A stretch of 5,638 nt of DNA, taken from NCBI GenBank assembly GCA_963624415.1, contig CAVFPQ010000144.1, forward strand, positions 1 through 5,638, given 5' to 3'. Position numbers and translations under genes: made by a program. The notes beneath the pieces are model-generated. The model was given only the letters and a program-made list of their open reading frames with translations. It ran no database searches and was not told the origin of the DNA. Positions 1 to 4,642 of this stretch are shown here, piece by piece (position 1 is the first letter of the stretch; every line of letters starts with the position of its first letter). Source of the DNA: RUG806 sp963624415. GTDB taxonomy: Bacteria; Bacillota; Clostridia; Oscillospirales; Acutalibacteraceae.

Positions 1-21
1 CCGTACTGCAGGATATGACAT
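1..21 (-). CDS. Possible 5' end of a minus-strand gene running off the left edge
   Basis: Reading the minus strand, a GAGG Shine-Dalgarno-like motif (plus positions 28-31) is followed six bases later by an ATG at 21-19, and the frame stays open to the window edge (M-S-Y-P-A-V-R). A second ATG at 25-23 in another frame (M-D-V-I-S-C-S-T) is only two bases from GAGG and is less likely to be used. Seven codons are far too few to name a family. The gene would lie beyond the integrase operon terminator, so it would need its own promoter. It could be chance. Confidence 0.25.
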
Positions 22-25
22 CCAT

Positions 26-430
26 TTCCTCAGTATTTTCAAGGCTTTTCGGGTTTTTCGCTTTCGTTTCCCCTAGCGGTTAGCCCATCTGAAATCGGCT
101 TATTCGTTTTTTTATGGCGTGTTTGTGCCGTTGTCGACTGCCTATCTTCTATATCAATCTTATACCCTGAATCATAATAAATTCAAGCATAATTTATTTT
201 GGCACTCTCCTCATTATAGAAAGGCACCGCTCTCAAATGCTGCGCGGTAAGGCGGCGAAGACTCCTGCTCCATAACGTGTGCCGGTCAAAAATTCGAGCC
301 CGCTCACCGAAGTGAACGAGCTCGTATCTTGTCATTGGATTCAGAATGTGAACGCACGAGTTCAAAATTGTTCCATTCGAGAAAAGTCCGGAAATGCTCT
401 TTTGATAATTCCTCCTTGCAAGCAAGAAAA
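26..430. other. Gene-poor stretch left of the integrase operon
   Basis: About 400 bases without a convincing gene. It holds the strong minus-strand terminator at 288-324. A minus-strand reading from about 185 to 71 is stop-free for about 38 codons and looks codon-like (…KIDIEDRQSTTAQTRHKK…), but it has no start codon. The region downstream of an integrase gene is where an element end (att site) often lies. I see no tRNA gene here and no clear direct repeat that would mark a core site, so the element boundary cannot be placed from this window. Confidence 0.5.
288..324 (-). terminator. Rho-independent terminator of the xis-int-int operon
   Basis: On the minus strand the bases at 324-295 form a 13-bp stem with no unpaired base, including two G·U pairs, closed by a UUCG tetraloop on a C-G pair, which is an especially stable loop. 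The stem is followed by AA and then five U residues (plus-strand A run at 288-292). On the plus strand the two G·U pairs become C·A mismatches and no U tract follows, so the structure is oriented for leftward transcription. It lies 107 bases beyond the stop of the second integrase gene. Confidence 0.88.
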
Positions 431-1669
431 TCAAGCACTGAATTGATTATCTTCTTGACCTGTCTTACTGTCAGCCGCTCTGAAAGCTTCGTTTACAACC
501 GAGGCAAGCTCCCACGGCTTATTGTATTTTACTCTCGCGTAGACATCCATTGTGACCTTACTGTTTTCATGGCCTGCCAGATACTGCACCGTTTTAGGGT
601 CAACACCTTCATAAATCAGATTCGTTATATAGGTGTAGCGGAGAATGTGCGGAGACACATAAAAATCCAGCGTGTAAATCAGACTTTTCTTAGTCCTGCA
701 CCGTTCACCGAGCTGAGGGGAGATTGTGTGACAGAGTCTTTCACCGTTAATGTAACGATAGATTTTTCTCTCCTCTGCAGTGCGTGCTTTGATATAGTGC
801 CACATCCTGACGAACTGCGATTCCGCCAACGGCTGTCCGTTCGAGTCGGAAATCACAAAATCAGAGTTTGATGTTTCTCTCACTTCTTTCAGCCGGTCAA
901 CGAGAATTTGCGGTATCGGAATATCTCGTCTTGCCGCAGGAGTTTTAAGCACATACGAAATATCCGGTCTGTTGTTGACACTGCGCCACGCTCTGCGGAC
1001 GGAAATATAGGGAACATCCTCATCAATATGCACGCAGTCCCATTGAAGAGCCAAAATCTCCTCACGCCTTAAGCCGGCAAATAATCCGATCATAACAAAA
1101 GTATATGGAGGCAGATCTTTTACCGTATCGAGAAGCATTGCTATCTGTTTATCGGTGAGAGCATCCCGTTCCTTTTTCGGCTTTCCTCCGCGCGGATTGA
1201 TACAGGCAGCCGGATTATCTCCGATAACATCGCTTTCGACTGCCGAGTTGAAGATACATTTCAGGAGCATATTGACCTTGCTGTATGTTGTACTTGACCT
1301 CTTCGACACGGGAACCATCAACAGCTTCAGGTCGTCTCCTGTGATTTCATCGATATATCTGTCTCCGATAGCACTGATAACGTAGGTGTCCAATATTCTT
1401 TTATAGCTTTCAATGGTGTTTTCGCGAACGGTTGCCGACTTCATCTTCAGCCACTTTTCGCAATAATCTCCGACGGTAGGATTTTGCTTTCTGAATTTGG
1501 CGTCTGCGATAACTCGAGTGGCTTCCTGAACCTTATCGTAGACCTCCTCGCAGGTTTTTCCGTAGATATCAACCTGCTTGCCGTCGGCATCCTGAATTCT
1601 CGTTCTGTAGTATTCAAGACCGTTTTTTACTGCTTTGCTATACTCAGGTATTATTTTTTTCTTTGCCAT
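431..1669 (-). CDS. int: Tyrosine recombinase/integrase, second of a tandem pair (412 aa)
   Basis: Site-specific recombinase of the phage/ICE integrase family, which cuts and rejoins DNA at attachment sites through a covalent phosphotyrosine. An N-terminal arm-binding-like part (about residues 1-60, YYRTRIQDADG) is followed by a SAM-like core-binding domain (about 63-160, starting PTVGDYCEKWL) and the catalytic domain (about 170-385). The catalytic set appears complete: R201 in AGLRREE, K242 in LKTPAARR, H341 and R344 in HILR, H367 in AGHENS, and nucleophile Y377 in MDVY. I chose the ATG at 1669 because GGAG lies five bases upstream and the product then aligns end to end with the upstream paralogue; a longer in-frame start at 1750 would overlap the previous gene and run through a hairpin. 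The residue after the box II arginine is Y345, where the paralogue has the usual H. It is the last gene of the operon, 56 bases after its paralogue. By eye roughly half of the residues are shared. Confidence 0.93.
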   Translation of the reverse strand: MAKKKIIPEYSKAVKNGLEYYRTRIQDADGKQVDIYGKTCEEVYDKVQEATRVIADAKFRKQNPTVGDYCEKWLKMKSATVRENTIESYKRILDTYVISAIGDRYIDEITGDDLKLLMVPVSKRSSTTYSKVNMLLKCIFNSAVESDVIGDNPAACINPRGGKPKKERDALTDKQIAMLLDTVKDLPPYTFVMIGLFAGLRREEILALQWDCVHIDEDVPYISVRRAWRSVNNRPDISYVLKTPAARRDIPIPQILVDRLKEVRETSNSDFVISDSNGQPLAESQFVRMWHYIKARTAEERKIYRYINGERLCHTISPQLGERCRTKKSLIYTLDFYVSPHILRYTYITNLIYEGVDPKTVQYLAGHENSKVTMDVYARVKYNKPWELASVVNEAFRAADSKTGQEDNQFSA

Positions 1670-1686
1670 ATTTTCTCCGTTAATGT

Positions 1687-1716
1687 GGGGAACGGAATCG
1701 ACCGATATCCGTCCCC
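1687..1716 (-). other. Hairpin between the two integrase genes
   Basis: The 56-base gap between the integrase genes contains an inverted repeat: GGGGACGGA pairs with TCCGTTCCCC (one bulged base), and inside it ATCGGTCGAT is self-complementary. The minus-strand RNA can therefore fold into a stem of about 12 bp with a short loop. No U run follows, so it is not a standard terminator. It ends six bases before the GGAG of the second integrase gene. It could affect mRNA processing or relative expression of the two integrases; as DNA it could also be a protein-binding dyad. Confidence 0.55.
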
Positions 1717-1725
1717 ATCGTGTTT

Positions 1726-2949
1726 CTACTGCGATGCAGCCTCGTTCCATTGGTTGAAGATATGCTCAAGTGACGGGGCAACATCTTTAGGGCGGTTGTA
1801 TTTTGCTTTTGCGTAGATGTCCATTGTTATCTTGCTGTTTTCGTGACCGGCAAGATACTGTACTGTTTTTGGATCTACAGACGCATATATTAAGTTTGTA
1901 ATGTAGGTGTGTCTCAGCTGATGCGGTGTGACGTCAAAATCCAGGCTGTAAACCACATGACCGTTGTTTCTCGCCTTTTCTCCGAGCACCGGATAGAGCG
2001 TGTATTTTACATACTTACCATTTACAAGCTTTCTTGCCGGGCGGGGTTTTGCCGTTCTTGTCGTGATATATTTCCAAAGGCGCTGAAACTGCGTATATGA
2101 AAGCGGCTGACCGTCTCTGTTTGCAATCACATAATCCGATTTTGATGCTAACTTTGCCTCCCTGAGTGCCTCGACCAGCTGAGGTGGAATGGGGATGTTC
2201 CTTTTTGCTGCTTTTGTTTTAAGCTCGGTCAGTATAACGGGTCTGTTGTTTTCCGTATGCCATGCCCTGCGAACCGTCAGATACGGAGCTTCAATGTTGA
2301 GATAAACACTGTCCCATTTAAGACCGAGAATTTCCTCTCGCCTGAGCCCGGCATAAAGGCCGAGCATAACAAACAGATACGGAGGCAGTCCCTTGATTGC
2401 GGAAAGCAGCTTTTCAACCTGCTCGTCCGTCAGGGGAGTGCGTTCATTTTGCGGTACACCTCCGCCGTTAATAGATATGAACCGTGTCGGGTCCTTGTCT
2501 ATCACTTTACTTTCCAATGCCGAGCGAAAAATGCACTTGTAGAGCACATTCACCGACTTGAAAACAGAGCTTGAAAGCTTTGATGCCGGTATGACGGCAA
2601 GACGAATATCGTCCGCCGTAACATCTCCCATCTTCATATCACCCAGCGGTTTAATGATGTGATTTTTTACTTTTGAACGGTAATCGATCATTGTCGTCTC
2701 TCGAATGTTTGCGGACTTCATAAGAAGCCATTTTTCGCAGTATTCTCTGACAGTGGGAGTCTGCCTGCGAAAGGTTTTGTTCTCGATTTGTTCCTCAACC
2801 TCGTTTACTTTCTCATAAAGCTCCTCACGAGTTGCGGCATACAATGGAATTCTGTTCCCTTCGTCATCGCTGAGGCGTGTTCTGTAATATGTTTTACCCT
2901 TTATCTGAACCGTTCCGTAATTCGGAATAATCGGCTTTCGTTTTGCCAT
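1726..2949 (-). CDS. int: Tyrosine recombinase/integrase, first of a tandem pair (407 aa)
   Basis: Integrase of the tyrosine recombinase family. Layout is arm-binding-like N terminus (about 1-62, YYRTRLSDDEG), core-binding SAM-like domain (about 65-165, PTVREYCEKWLLMKS) and catalytic domain (about 172-388). Catalytic residues are all visible: R203 in AGLRREE, K244 in LKTKAAKR, H343 and R346 in HQLRHT, H369 in AGHENS, and Y379 in MDIY. The length of about 400 aa fits ICE and phage integrases. The ATG at 2949 is preceded by GGAGG ten bases upstream, and that site overlaps the stop codon of the excisionase-like gene (TAAGGAGG), pointing to coupled translation. The product is a paralogue of the next gene, without the H-to-Y change after the box II arginine. 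It probably acts with the preceding excisionase-like protein. Confidence 0.94.
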   Translation of the reverse strand: MAKRKPIIPNYGTVQIKGKTYYRTRLSDDEGNRIPLYAATREELYEKVNEVEEQIENKTFRRQTPTVREYCEKWLLMKSANIRETTMIDYRSKVKNHIIKPLGDMKMGDVTADDIRLAVIPASKLSSSVFKSVNVLYKCIFRSALESKVIDKDPTRFISINGGGVPQNERTPLTDEQVEKLLSAIKGLPPYLFVMLGLYAGLRREEILGLKWDSVYLNIEAPYLTVRRAWHTENNRPVILTELKTKAAKRNIPIPPQLVEALREAKLASKSDYVIANRDGQPLSYTQFQRLWKYITTRTAKPRPARKLVNGKYVKYTLYPVLGEKARNNGHVVYSLDFDVTPHQLRHTYITNLIYASVDPKTVQYLAGHENSKITMDIYAKAKYNRPKDVAPSLEHIFNQWNEAASQ

Positions 2950-2964
2950 TTTGTACTGACCTCC

Positions 2965-3192
2965 TTATTCACTCCGCCGTTTTCGGTATGTGGAGCGCGT
3001 CGGCTCTGTCAGCTTTGCCCTGCGTGTACACTTGGCGACATATTCATCAATTGCGTTTTCAGTGAAGTATACACAGCCGTTTTCAACGAACTGTACATAA
3101 GCGATTTGTCCGTTGAGCCTCGCAAAGTCCAGTGTTTTAACGCTGATTCCGAGCCTTCTTGCGGCTTCCTTTCTTGAAATCAGTCCCTGCAT
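2965..3192 (-). CDS. xis: Excisionase-like helix-turn-helix protein (75 aa)
   Basis: Small basic DNA-binding protein resembling the HTH_17/MerR-type winged-helix excisionase family. Residues 5-25 (ISRKEAARRLGISVKTLDF) form the helix-turn-helix, residues 29-45 (…QIAYVQFVENGCVYFT) the wing, and residues 46-55 (ENAIDEYVAK) the following helix; the C-terminal tail is rich in R and K. Such proteins bend DNA next to att sites and direct integrases toward excision. The ATG at 3192 has an AGGTGAG-type ribosome binding site six bases upstream. The stop lies only 15 bases before the first integrase gene, the normal xis-int arrangement. The role is inferred from fold and position; it could instead be a small transcription regulator. 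Confidence 0.85.
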   Translation of the reverse strand: MQGLISRKEAARRLGISVKTLDFARLNGQIAYVQFVENGCVYFTENAIDEYVAKCTRRAKLTEPTRSTYRKRRSE

Positions 3193-3220
3193 AGTCTCAC
3201 CTCATCTCGGAAGTGCGTAC

Positions 3221-3250
3221 TGTATAGGGCTGAAAGAATCCGCTTTGCAA
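3221..3250 (-). promoter_or_regulatory. Weak candidate promoter before the xis-int-int operon
   Basis: On the minus strand TTGCAA (3250-3245) and TATACA (3226-3221) are separated by 18 bases, each matching four of six consensus bases of a sigma-A promoter. It lies in the 66-base gap just upstream of the excisionase-like gene, with the start codon 28 bases past the -10 element. The match is modest; read-through from the upstream genes is equally possible because no terminator is seen in between. Confidence 0.3.
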
Positions 3251-3258
3251 TAAATATG

Positions 3259-3498
3259 CTATTCATTCTCAGCCCTTCTTTCCAACGTGCGAATTTGCCG
3301 TTTTCCGCTCTTTTGCACATTTGACTTTTTAGAAATCAGAAAATCATAGCCCAAGCGGATGCCGCAGTATGTGCATGGTTCTTTATCTACCTGATAAGGA
3401 TCCTTTCTCACGATTCTGTAGGTCGGAATACTGTAAAAGCTGTTCGCACACGTGGCGCACAGGCATAGCTCCATTTGTGAATTGTCTTTAGCTGTCAT
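3259..3498 (-). CDS. Small zinc-ribbon-like protein of unknown function (79 aa)
   Basis: I do not recognise a named family. The protein has two cysteine knuckles, C14-x2-C17 (CATCANSFY) and C42-x2-C45 (CTYCGIRLGYDF), about 24 residues apart, which suits a single zinc ribbon. The tail from residue 57 is strongly basic (KKSNVQKSGKRQIR), suggesting nucleic-acid contact. The start at 3498 is supported by GAGGA about seven bases upstream; an alternative M9 lies just before the first cysteine. It sits between the sigma-like gene and the excisionase-like gene, in the same direction, with gaps of 78 and 66 bases, so a regulatory or accessory role in the element is plausible but unproven. Confidence 0.75.
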   Translation of the reverse strand: MTAKDNSQMELCLCATCANSFYSIPTYRIVRKDPYQVDKEPCTYCGIRLGYDFLISKKSNVQKSGKRQIRTLERRAENE

Positions 3499-3523
3499 CT
3501 TTTTGTCCTCACTTTCGGGGTGT

Positions 3524-3539
3524 AGGAGATTTATCTCCT
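3524..3539. promoter_or_regulatory. 16-bp palindrome upstream of the 79-aa zinc-ribbon gene
   Basis: AGGAGATTTATCTCCT is a dyad with 7-bp arms and a 2-base centre, lying 26 bases upstream of the start codon and 37 bases after the sigma-like stop. It could be an operator for a dimeric regulator. As RNA it would form only a six-pair hairpin with a four-base loop and no U tract, so it is not a terminator. It is separate from the likely ribosome binding site at about 3505-3509. The half-site GGAGAT also occurs in the long inverted repeat at 4054-4107. Confidence 0.4.
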
Positions 3540-3576
3540 CAAGGGGTAGATCACGAGAAGGGCAAAAAATTAAGCC

Positions 3577-4050
3577 TCATTCCGATTTTTTTAATTTTTT
3601 TCTGATTGTTTTCAGCTTCAGGCATATTGCGGCAGGGCTTTTGCCGTATTCGACGCTAAGCTCCTTTTGCGTGTATCCGCCGAAGGCAAGCTTATCGATC
3701 AGTTCAATCTCTTCTTCGGAAAGCAGCTTCAGGTTCCGGCTCAGTGTTTCGTCCTCAATTTCATCAATCCACCTGAATTTCTCGTCGAGTGAAGGCTCCT
3801 GAACAACCGTCAGAGCATCGGCATTTTTCTTCAACAAGGAACTTTGCGTTTCTTCCTCGAAATCTTCAGAATAAGTGCTGAGGGTCTGCGTATGACGGTA
3901 ATAGGCAATATCTCGGTTAAACTGCTTTAAATCCGCTTCATACATGGCAAGAATCTGCTCCGGTGTCATACCTGCAGCTTCGTATTCCCTGCGGAGCTTT
4001 TCCTGTGTTTCGTGAAATTTTCTTCTCTCTATTGCGAAATTGATACCCAT
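3577..4050 (-). CDS. Sigma-70 region-4-like regulatory protein (157 aa)
   Basis: The C-terminal part (about residues 108-155, from LSEEEIELIDKLAFGGYTQK to LKTIRKKLKK) matches the sigma region 4 helix-turn-helix pattern: a helix, GYTQKELSVEYG, then the recognition helix KSPAAICLKLKTIRKKL. Residues 1-60 are predicted helical and charged (KLRREYEAAGMTPEQILAMY), followed by an acidic linker at 60-70. There is no region 2 for -10 binding, so it is unlikely to be a full sigma factor. Similar proteins, from memory, are common in clostridial integrative elements and are often annotated as sigma-70 family. The ATG at 4050 is chosen because AAGGAG lies eight bases upstream; a longer in-frame start at 4134 would run through the inverted repeat. 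The gene ends with two A7 runs, encoding the lysine-rich tail. Its ribosome binding site is buried in the hairpin at 4054-4107. Confidence 0.8.
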   Translation of the reverse strand: MGINFAIERRKFHETQEKLRREYEAAGMTPEQILAMYEADLKQFNRDIAYYRHTQTLSTYSEDFEEETQSSLLKKNADALTVVQEPSLDEKFRWIDEIEDETLSRNLKLLSEEEIELIDKLAFGGYTQKELSVEYGKSPAAICLKLKTIRKKLKKSE

Positions 4051-4053
4051 TTT

Positions 4054-4107
4054 GTAATCTCCTTTGAATTTTTGAAATTTGGTTAAAGTCAAAAATTCGG
4101 AGATTAC
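4054..4107 (-). promoter_or_regulatory. 19-bp inverted repeat masking the ribosome binding site of the sigma-like gene
   Basis: In minus-strand order, GTAATCTCC and GAATTTTTGA are followed by a 13-base loop, then TCAAAAATTC, a 3-base AAA bulge and GGAGATTAC. Both arm pairs (9 and 10 bp) are perfect. The GGAG of the last arm is the Shine-Dalgarno sequence of the gene starting at 4050, only three bases further on. Formation of the stem in mRNA should block translation initiation. No U tract follows on either strand, so it is not a terminator. A TTGACT hexamer lies at 4092-4087, but no good -10 follows. As DNA it could also bind a dimeric regulator. Confidence 0.72.
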
Positions 4108-4136
4108 GGATATTCGGCTATGTAGCAAAGCCATAT

Positions 4137-4187
4137 AAAAAGCATTAGGAGTTCCTTTCCCGCGCTTGCAGGAAGAGAACTCCTAAT
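4137..4187 (-). terminator. Intrinsic terminator upstream of the sigma-like gene
   Basis: ATTAGGAGTTC at 4144-4154 and GAACTCCTAAT at 4177-4187 form a perfect 11-bp stem. On the minus strand the interior pairs further (TTCC with GGAA, then TGC with GCG, using G·U pairs) to a four-base loop. The stem is followed by GC and UUUUU (A run at 4137-4141). On the plus strand no U run follows. It would stop leftward transcription from the right-hand operon, or act as an attenuator in a leader if a promoter lies between here and 4290. Confidence 0.72.
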
Positions 4188-4211
4188 ACCGTACAAAGCA
4201 AATTAACGCGC

Positions 4212-4289
4212 AAAAAAGCACCGTCGAAACGAATCAAGAAATCAAGATATGATTATCCCTTAATCTCAATTCGGCTTCGTACGGTGCTT
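4212..4289 (-). terminator. Large-stem intrinsic terminator after the zinc-ribbon gene, with extra internal structure
   Basis: AAGCACCGT at 4216-4224 pairs perfectly with ACGGTGCTT at 4281-4289, and two further 4-bp segments (CGAA at 4225-4228 and 4230-4233 with TTCG at 4276-4279 and 4270-4273) extend the stem. The loop carries another small hairpin, GATTA at 4251-4255 with TAATC at 4261-4265. On the minus strand the stem runs directly into six U residues (A run at 4212-4217). It lies 69 bases after the stop of the 94-aa gene. The large structured loop is unusual for a plain terminator and may be a small RNA end. Confidence 0.7.
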
Positions 4290-4347
4290 GGTAGTTTTTC
4301 AGCCCTTTCGGGTCCTGCTCCGCTTGCGCGATTAAAAGTCGTTTTAG
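4234..4347 (-). pseudogene. Possible remnant of a gene 3' end
   Basis: A stop-free minus-strand frame of 37 codons, bounded upstream by a stop at 4350-4348, reads with protein-like composition: AQAEQDPKGLKNYQAPYEAE, then a charged stretch, then NHILIS and a stop. It has no usable start codon and no ribosome binding site, and it overlaps the terminator arm. It may be the residue of a deleted gene or of the 3' end of a frameshifted neighbour (its frame differs from that of the 94-aa gene). At this length, chance is a real alternative. Confidence 0.2.
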
Positions 4348-4357
4348 TTATTCAATT

Positions 4358-4642
4358 TTATCTGAGAGGCCTGTTCTTTCTTGAGTACACACGATGTCGT
4401 GTTCCTCTTTTCAGAGTTCTGAACATTGCGGTATCAATAGGCTCATCGAATTTGCATTTTTTACACTTTGCTCTTGTTATGTTATGCTCTGTCCCATACA
4501 CATCAAGAAGGTAAAATCCGCAGATTGGACATTTAATCTCTCGTTTTACAAGTTTTTCGGCCTGACGCCTGGATATCTCAAGTTTTCTGAGTGTCTCAGC
4601 CGACAATGGCCTTTTGTAACGTTCCTCAACAGTCTGCATCAT
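4358..4642 (-). CDS. Zinc-ribbon protein, Com-like (94 aa)
   Basis: Two CxxC knuckles, C38-x2-C41 (CPICGFYLLDVYG) and C60-x2-C63 (KCKKCKFDEPID), with an 18-residue spacer, make a single zinc ribbon similar in spacing to phage Mu Com, an RNA-binding translational activator. The N terminus (residues 5-35) is a basic helix and the C terminus (77-94) is rich in R and K, consistent with nucleic-acid binding. The start ATG at 4642 shares its A with the TAA stop of the peptidase gene (TAATG), and GGAGG lies 11 bases upstream inside that gene, so translation is probably coupled; a second ATG follows directly. Function is not assignable beyond the fold, and the Com resemblance rests on cysteine spacing only. 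Confidence 0.78.
   Translation of the reverse strand: MMQTVEERYKRPLSAETLRKLEISRRQAEKLVKREIKCPICGFYLLDVYGTEHNITRAKCKKCKFDEPIDTAMFRTLKRGTRHRVYSRKNRPLR

Noticed and set aside
281..330. Resemblance of GGCTCGAAT on the minus strand to a tRNA T-arm, which would mark an integration site.
   Set aside because: The surrounding bases do not form acceptor, D or anticodon arms; the segment is fully explained as the 3' side of the terminator stem.
1..430. Search for an attachment core as a direct repeat between this stretch and the rest of the window.
   Set aside because: Only a loose partial repeat (GTGAACG…CGAG near 313 and 349) was seen, too short and imperfect to call an att site; the other element end is not in the window.
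183..434. Minus-strand open reading of 83 codons starting with TTG that overlaps the stop of the second integrase gene (TTGA).
   Set aside because: The strong terminator at 288-324 lies within it, the TTG start has no ribosome binding site at a proper distance, and the translation shows no recognisable domain. A conserved short gene cannot be fully excluded.
329..871. Plus-strand open reading of 180 codons opposite the second integrase gene.
   Set aside because: It is antisense to a well-supported integrase catalytic domain, has no ribosome binding site, and its start lies just past the terminator hairpin.
1670..1750. Longer start for the second integrase gene, adding 27 residues.
   Set aside because: It would overlap the end of the first integrase gene and run through the intergenic hairpin, the added residues have no counterpart in the paralogue, and a good GGAG site serves the ATG at 1669.
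3452..3802. Plus-strand open reading of 116 codons rich in S and F.
   Set aside because: It is the serine-rich shadow of the sigma-like gene on the opposite strand, without a ribosome binding site or a domain.
4051..4134. Longer start for the sigma-like gene, adding 28 residues.
   Set aside because: The added part is encoded by the inverted repeat and lies almost against the U tract of a terminator; AAGGAG eight bases before the ATG at 4050 explains the shorter start.
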